Assembly: GCA_016789175.1 (NCBI GenBank)
Contig: JAEURK010000272.1
Coordinates: forward strand, 1-39,192
From: Anaerolineales bacterium
Lineage (GTDB): Bacteria; Chloroflexota; Anaerolineae; Anaerolineales; UBA6663
Reading direction: 5' to 3'
Length of the DNA: 39,192 bases
Position numbers and translations under genes: made by a program. Of the stretch, positions 16,775 through 23,400 are shown piece after piece (the stretch's first letter is position 1; each line of letters starts with the position of its first letter). The notes under the pieces were generated by a model, which saw nothing but the letters and a program-made list of their open reading frames with translations, did not search any database and was not told the origin of the DNA.

Positions 16775-17407
16775 TCAACTGATGAGGCGGAAGGTGAGCG
16801 ACACCCGGCCCAATTGGATCGTGGCGCCGGCCGCCAGTGGATATTGGATGCCCTGCTTCAGCCGCTGACCCTCAAGATACACCGGGTTGCGGCCCTGGAT
16901 GTCCTCGATGAAGAACGAGCCGCTCTTCTCGGTGATGGCGGCATGATGGCGCGACACCGTCGGCAGCTCCTCCATCTCTTCCAGATCGACGGCCAGGAGT
17001 TTGTTGTTGGCTGGGTTGCGGACGTCGCGCCGCCCCAGGATGGCCGGGTGCCACATCAGATCGAACTCGGTCAGTGAGCGGTTCTCGACGACGTAGACCC
17101 GTTTGAAGCTCTTGCTAAAGGTTTCACGATGCCCGCGCCGGATGGCCTCCTCGGTGCCGGTCGCCTCGACGATGCGCACACACACCACCGTGGCGCCTTC
17201 GCGCACGCCGACGTCGAGCAGTTGCTTCTCGAGCGGTAGGGCCGGACGGGATTCGTTGTCCAACCGGAGCTCGTAGCGGCCGTCGAGATTGAACTTGTCC
17301 TGGATCGTGGCGATCAGGCTGGCGACCGGTAGGCTGCTGCGCACATTCAGCTTGCGACCCGCGATCGGCGATCCGGCGATATTCAGAGTGAGGTTGAATC
17401 GATCCAT
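16775..17407 (-). CDS. Ubiquitin-like (YukD/EsaB-like) domain fused to FHA domain
   Basis: 210 aa from the ATG at 17407 (a frame extending to 17452 runs into a hairpin and is unlikely). Residues 3-80 look like a small beta-grasp ubiquitin-like domain: FNLTLNIAGSP, LPVASLIATIQDKFN, YELRLDNES and a final strand ATVVCVRIV. YukD/EsaB proteins of type VII secretion have this fold. After a basic linker an FHA domain occupies about 122-207: ILGRRD, SRHHAA (152-157) and FFIEDIQGRNPVYLEG, with the phosphothreonine-contact Arg, Ser and His present. The gene lies directly downstream of the EssC-like gene on the same strand, 68 bases away. I infer an adaptor linking kinase phosphorylation to the secretion motor; Firmicute EssC carries FHA domains itself, whereas this motor does not. 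Confidence 0.82.
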   Translation of the reverse strand: MDRFNLTLNIAGSPIAGRKLNVRSSLPVASLIATIQDKFNLDGRYELRLDNESRPALPLEKQLLDVGVREGATVVCVRIVEATGTEEAIRRGHRETFSKSFKRVYVVENRSLTEFDLMWHPAILGRRDVRNPANNKLLAVDLEEMEELPTVSRHHAAITEKSGSFFIEDIQGRNPVYLEGQRLKQGIQYPLAAGATIQLGRVSLTFRLIS

Positions 17408-17421
17408 AGAAATCCTATAGT

Positions 17422-17473
17422 GCCAACCTCGACCTGACAGCGGGCTTTGCACAGCTGTCAGGTCGAGGTTGGC
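17422..17473 (-). terminator. Hairpin between the EssC-like and Ubl-FHA genes
   Basis: The 20-base arms 17422-17441 and 17454-17473 are perfectly complementary, with a 12-base loop. It starts 2 bases after the EssC-like stop and ends 14 bases before the FHA start. It would limit readthrough, giving less FHA adaptor than motor, or protect the 3' end of the long EssC message. Confidence 0.75.
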
Positions 17474-17475
17474 CG

Positions 17476-20400
17476 CTATGAACCTTCCTTCTTGGCCTCG
17501 GGCGCCGTCGCGCCGTTCTCGCCTGGCGCGGCCTCTTCCTCATCGCGCTCGACGAGCACCTCGGCGAAGTTGAGCTTGGTCGGCATGACGATGGTCGCGG
17601 CTTGCTGGGCAGCGGCTTGCTGCGCCAGCAGCGCATCGATGTCGATCGCCTCTTCGCCCATTTCGTAGGCCGTGGCGTCGTAGGTCGCCGCTTTCGGGGC
17701 GCCCGTTGGGGCGGCGCTGGTCGCCGCCCCGGCCACGGCTGCCGCCCCGAGCGCCTCATTCAGCGCGCTCAGATCGTCGCTGAAGTAGCTCCAACGCGCT
17801 CGCGCGGCCCCGTGCCGCCGCCGGATGGCGTTGAACAGGCCGGCGAGTTGCTCGTCGGCCGAGAAGCCGTTCTTGCCGTCGATCACGGGCAGAACGAACT
17901 GGGCCAGGGCCGCGCTGATCGACTTGACCGCGAAGCCGCGCCCGGCCGGCAGGTCCTTGATGCTCGAGGCATTGATCCCGCGCACACCCATATAGCGCAC
18001 GGTCTCGAAGTCCTGCAGGATGATCGAATAGCGCGAGGATTCGGCCCGCTTGCGGACGTCGTCCAGGCTGGTGCGCGTGATGTTCAGGCTGCCGGCCAGC
18101 ACGATGTGCAGGTTCTTGCCCTTGCCGATCTCGGCCAGGTCCTGAAAGACCTTGGTCTTGTTGATCGACTCGATGTCGTCGTAGTGGTCGATGATCAGCA
18201 CGACTGTGCGTTTGGTGTTGTCTTGCGGGGCGAAGACCGCGCTTTGCCCACGCAGCTTGCCGATGGTCTCTTCGTCGTATTCGGCCTTCATGCGTTTGAC
18301 GAGCGCATCCAGCTCGGCCGACGTGCCGACCGCCGAGAGCACGTGCGGCAGTTTCTCGAGCGTTTGCTCGCCGGCGCCGTAGTTGTAGAAGCGTCGGGTG
18401 GCGTCGCTCGGGTCGACCAGGATCAGGGCCAACCGGTCGGGCGAGTACTTCTGCGCCAGCGCCAGCACAAACGAGCGCAACAGCGTGGTTTTTCCGGCCA
18501 CGGGCGGGCCCATCACCAGCAGGTTCGGGCCCTTGGTGGTCAGATCGACCACGGTAGCCTCGCGGTCGAGGTCGTTGATGCCGAGCGGCGCCGCGATGGC
18601 GTTTTCGGGCACCGTCACCGGCGTCCCGAGCACGGTTGGCAGATCGATCAGGCTCGCCAGCGGCTCGATCGGCCGCGGCTTGCGCGCGCGCAGGGCCGGG
18701 CTCTCGCGCTCGATCGTCTCCCAGGCCGCGCCCATACGCCGGAAGAGCTCGCGGAACGGGCTGCCGGGCACATCCTCGATCACGGGCAGGGCGGTGTGGA
18801 ACTCGAGCGGTTGCGGTTTCCCGTCGATCATGGCCGTCGCCAGGCCGCGCCCGGGCACGTCGTTGATGCGCGTCCAGCCGCGCCCGACGATCGTGGTGTA
18901 GTCCATGGCGTCCGACTGCGCGAAGGTCACGCGCTGGCCAAGCACATTGAAGAGCTTGCTCGGGATGTCGGTCACCAACGCACCGGCGGCGACGAAGTAC
19001 ACGCCGAAGGCGCGCCCGTCGCGCACGAGCGAGATCAGGTCGAGCAGAAAGCGGTCGTAGGTCTCTTTGAACTCGGAGGCGTTGTCGATCAGCACCACGA
19101 CCGCGGGCATCGGCGTCGCCGGGTTCTTGGCGTTGTAGTCGGCCATCGAGTCGTAGGCCGCGAGCTTCTGCTGCCGGTCGTTGATGGTGCTGAACAACAC
19201 GCGGAAGAAGCGCTCGATGCGCTCGTCTTCGCCGCCGTTGACCACGCCCGCCACGTGCGGCAGGGTCCGCAGCTGCTTGAGGCCGCCGCGGCCGAAGTCG
19301 AGCACGTACAGGTGCAGGTCAGCCGGTGAGTATTTGGCCGCCAGCGCCGTCGCCAGGGTCATCAGGAACGTGGTCTTGCCGCGGCCGGAGGCGCCGCACA
19401 CCGCGAGCGGGTCGCCGGTCAGATCCAGGTCGAAGATGCGCTGCTCGGCCAGGTACGGGTTGTCCATCACGCCCAGGCTGATTTCGACCGGTTGGGCGAC
19501 CCCCCCGCCGAAGTCGAAGGGCTTCCAGATCGGTTTGGATTCGGCGTTGTCGCACCAGGCCTGGACGTCGGGGTTGACGATCACGGTCGGTCCGCGCAGG
19601 CCGTGGTCGATGTAGGCCGCGTCGACCGGCTGGTTGAGCGGCAGTTGCTCGGGCAACGGGTCCGGCCAGGGCTTGAATTGCTTGGGCACGCCCTGGCGCT
19701 TGGCCTCGGCCGCCAGCGCGCCGACGATCCAGTCGATCATCAGGCCGGGCTTGTTGTCCTCGCGCAGACCGAGCGCCTCGAGCACTTCCTCGCTCGGGTA
19801 GACCGGGTCGGGCCGGTCGTCGGTGTAGTCGCCGCCGGCGCGGGCCACCTGCACCTCGGTCAGCTGGCCGCCGCCGACCTGGACGTAGCCGCGGCCGCCG
19901 ATGGCGGGCAGGGTGGCGGCGTCCGGGCGCTTGAGCAGCTCCTTTGAGTCGTCCGCGGTTTCCACCCGCAGGCAGATGCGGAACTTCATGTTGGCGCGCA
20001 TCTGGTCCGACACCGCACCGGCCGGGCGCTGGGTCGCCAGGATCAGGGTGACGCCAAAGGCGCGGCCGAGGCGCGTAATCTGCTCGAACTGGAGCTTGTA
20101 GTCCGGGTTCTGCACGATCATCTCGGCGAACTCGTCCACGATCACGAACAGGTGCGGGAAGGTCTGCGGCAACGTGTCGTCGGGCTTAAGCCGGGGGACG
20201 ACGCGCTTGCGGTAGTCGACCAGGTCGCCGACGCGGCCGTCGGCCAGCGCCTTCGAGCGCCGATCCATCTCGGCCTTGATGGCGATGAAGATGCGCTCGA
20301 CGGCGTTGCCCTGCAGGTTGGTGGCGATGTCGACGCAGTGCGGGAGTTTCTTGAACGGCTCGAAGGCGGCGCCGCCCTTGAAGTCGACCAGCACAAAGTT

Positions 20401-23400
20401 GACGATGCGCGGGTCATACTTGATCGCCATTGCGCCGATCAGAGTCAGCAGCAGCTCCGATTTTCCGGAGCCGGTGGTGCCCGCGATCATGCCGTGCACG
20501 CCATCGCCGTCGGCCTTGGCCGAGAACTTCATGCTGCGGATCTCTTTGGACGAGATCAGGCCGATCGGGGCGTTGAGCCATTCCTGGTTGTCGGGCAGCA
20601 TCGACTTGCGCCAGTTGTCGCCGATCGGCAGCTGGCCGACGCGGTCGATCTTCTTGCCCAGGATGAGCGTGTACATCTCGAGCATGTTGATCGAGCGCGG
20701 GATCTCGGCCGCCGGGCGCTTGCCACCGATGTCGAACCAGGCCTTTTCCATACGCTCGGCCAGACGCGAGTACGCGTCTTTCTCGTGCGCCAGGGTCGGC
20801 ATGGCGACGTGGAATTCGAGCGGCTGGCCCTCGTGCGCGATCAGGCCGCGGCCGGGCAGGTTGGCCAGGCTGAGCGCGCCGCGCCCGACCACGTCGTAGT
20901 AGGCGCTGGTATCGGCCAGCGTAAACGTCACCCGCTGGGTCAGCAGGTTCATGAGCTTGTTGGTGATGTCGTTGATCTGCGAGGCTGTGATGACGTACGA
21001 GATCCCAAAGGCGCGGCCGTCGCGGATCAAGCCGGTCAGCTCGTCGAGCAGGTACTCGTAGCTCTCCTTGAACTCCGCAAAGTTGTCGATGGCCACCACG
21101 ACCGCCGGGAACATGGCATCGGGGTTGTCCTGGTGCTCGAGGTTGTAGTCCTCGATCGACGCGTACTTCTGAAGCTTGTCCTGGCGCTCGGTCATGATGC
21201 CGCGCAGCAATCGGAAGAGCTGCTCGACCCGCTCGGGCTGGGACGAGTCGATTGTGGCGCCGCAGTGGGGCAGGCTGCGCAGGCTCTTCAGCCCGCCGCG
21301 CCCGAAGTCGAGGGCGTAGATGTGAAGCTCGTTGGGCGAGCGCTGGGCCGCCAGCGAGAACAGCAGGCTCTTGACGAACGTGGTTTTGCCGCGGCCCGAG
21401 GCGCCGAAGACGGCCACCGGGTCGGACGACAGGTCGAGCGTCAGCAGCCGCTGCTCGGCCCGGAAGGGGTTGTCGACCACGCCAAAGGTGGCCTTGAGCG
21501 GCAGCGGGGCCTGGAAGTGCCACGGGCGCCAGAGCGCCACCGGCTCCTCGTTGTCGGCCCAGGCCTTGAGCTCGGGGCAGAGCACCACGGTGTTGTCGCC
21601 GGCGGCGATGCCTTCGTTGATGTAGGTGGCGTCGACCGGGCCATTGAGCGACAGGCGCTCCGGGAGCGGATCCGGCCAGGGCTTGAATTGTTTCGGTATG
21701 CCCTGGCGCTTGGCTTCGGCCGCCAGGGCGCCGACGATCCAGTCGATCATCAGCCCCGGCTTGGTCTCGGCCGACATCCCCAGCGCCGCCAGGATCTCGT
21801 CGGTCGGGTAGAGCGGGTCGGGCTTGTCGTCGGTGTAGTCGCCGCCGGCGCGCGCGACCTGGACCTCGGTCAGCAGTTCGGTGCCGGACTGGATGTAGCC
21901 GCGGCCGCCGATCTGGGGCAGGCGGGCGGCGTCCGGCTTCTTGAGCAGCTCCTTCGAGTCCTCAGGCGTCTCCACCCGCAGACAGACCCGGAACTTCATG
22001 TTCGCGCGCATCTGATCCGACACCACGCCGGCCGGCCGCTGGGTGGCCAGGATCAGCGAGACGCCGTAGGCCCGGCCGAGGCGCGTGACTGACTCGAACT
22101 GGGCCTTGTATTCGGGGTTGGTCGAGATCATCTCCGCGAACTCGTCGACCACGACGAACAGGTGCGGGAAGGTCTCGGGCAGGTCGGGGCGCTTCTGCGG
22201 CACCACCTTGGCCCGGTACTTGACCAGGTCGTCGACGCGCGACCGCGCCAGCAGCGCGGCCCGCCGATCCATCTCGGCCTTGATGGCGATGAAGATGCGC
22301 TCGACGGCGTTGCCCTGCAGGTTGGTGGCGATGTCGACGCAGTGCGGGAGCTTCTTGAACGGCTCGAACGCCGCGCCGCCCTTGAAGTCGACCATGACGA
22401 AGTTGACGATGCGCGGGTCGTATTTGATCGCCATCGCGCCGATCATGGTCAGCAGCAGCTCGGATTTACCGGAGCCGGTGGTGCCCGCGATCATGCCGTG
22501 CACGCCGTCGGCCTGGGCGTGGAACGACATTGTGCGCACTTCCTTCGACGAGACCAGGCCGATCGGCGACTTGAGCCACTCCTGGTTCTCGGGCAGCATC
22601 GACTTACGCCAGCTCTCGGCGATCGGCAGGTCGCCGATGCGATCCATCGTGCGGCCCTCGAGCAGTGTGAACATGTCGAGGATGCTGAGCGAGCGCGGCA
22701 GCTCCGCCGCCGGACGCTTGCCGCCGATCGAGAGCCAGGCGCGCTCCATACGGCCGGCGATCAGCTGGTACGGGTCGATGTCGGCGTTGGCATACCCCGC
22801 ACGCTCGCTCTCGCCCACGCCCGGCATGCCTACGTGGAACTCGAGCGGGAGCGGGTTGTCCTTCACGACGACCGAGATCAGGCCGCGGCCGGGCACGTTG
22901 TCGAAGCTGCGCGCGCCCGAGCCCACGATCTCGGCGTATTGCATCCGGTCCGATTGCGCGAAGGTCAGGCGCTGACTGAGCAGGTTGAAAAGCTTGTTGG
23001 TGACCTCGCCCGGCGTGCCGGCCGTGATTACAAAGTACATGCCGAAGGCGCGGCCGTCGCGGATGAGGGCCATCAGCTCGGGCAGTTGGGCCTCGTAGCT
23101 CTCCTTGAACTCCGCGAAATTGTCGATCACGACCACGATCTCGGGCAGGACGTTGGTCGGGTTCTTGGCGTTGTGCTCGGCCAGGTTGGCGTACTTCGAG
23201 AGCCGATCCTGGCGCTCGTTGATGAAGTTGCGCAGCATGCGCAGCAGCTGGTCGACGCGCGCGGTCTCGGAGGCGTCGATCGAGGCGCCCAGGTGCGGGA
23301 TGGCCTTGATGCCCTTCAGGCCGCCGCGGCCGAAGTCGAGCGCATACATGTGCAGCTCGTCGGGCGAGCGCTGCGCCGCCAGGGCGGTCAGCAGGGTCTT

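Noticed and set aside
17408..17452. Upstream start of the Ubl-FHA protein
   Set aside because: It would place the start in the hairpin behind the EssC-like gene, and the added residues do not belong to the beta-grasp domain.
20152..22092. Long plus-strand open frame antisense to the EssC-like gene (also 22162-24051 and 24256-25809)
   Set aside because: Opposite-strand frames of a GC-rich repeated gene; the translations are low-complexity (Asp/Val/Gly/Arg-rich) without a recognisable domain, and they repeat because the gene beneath repeats.
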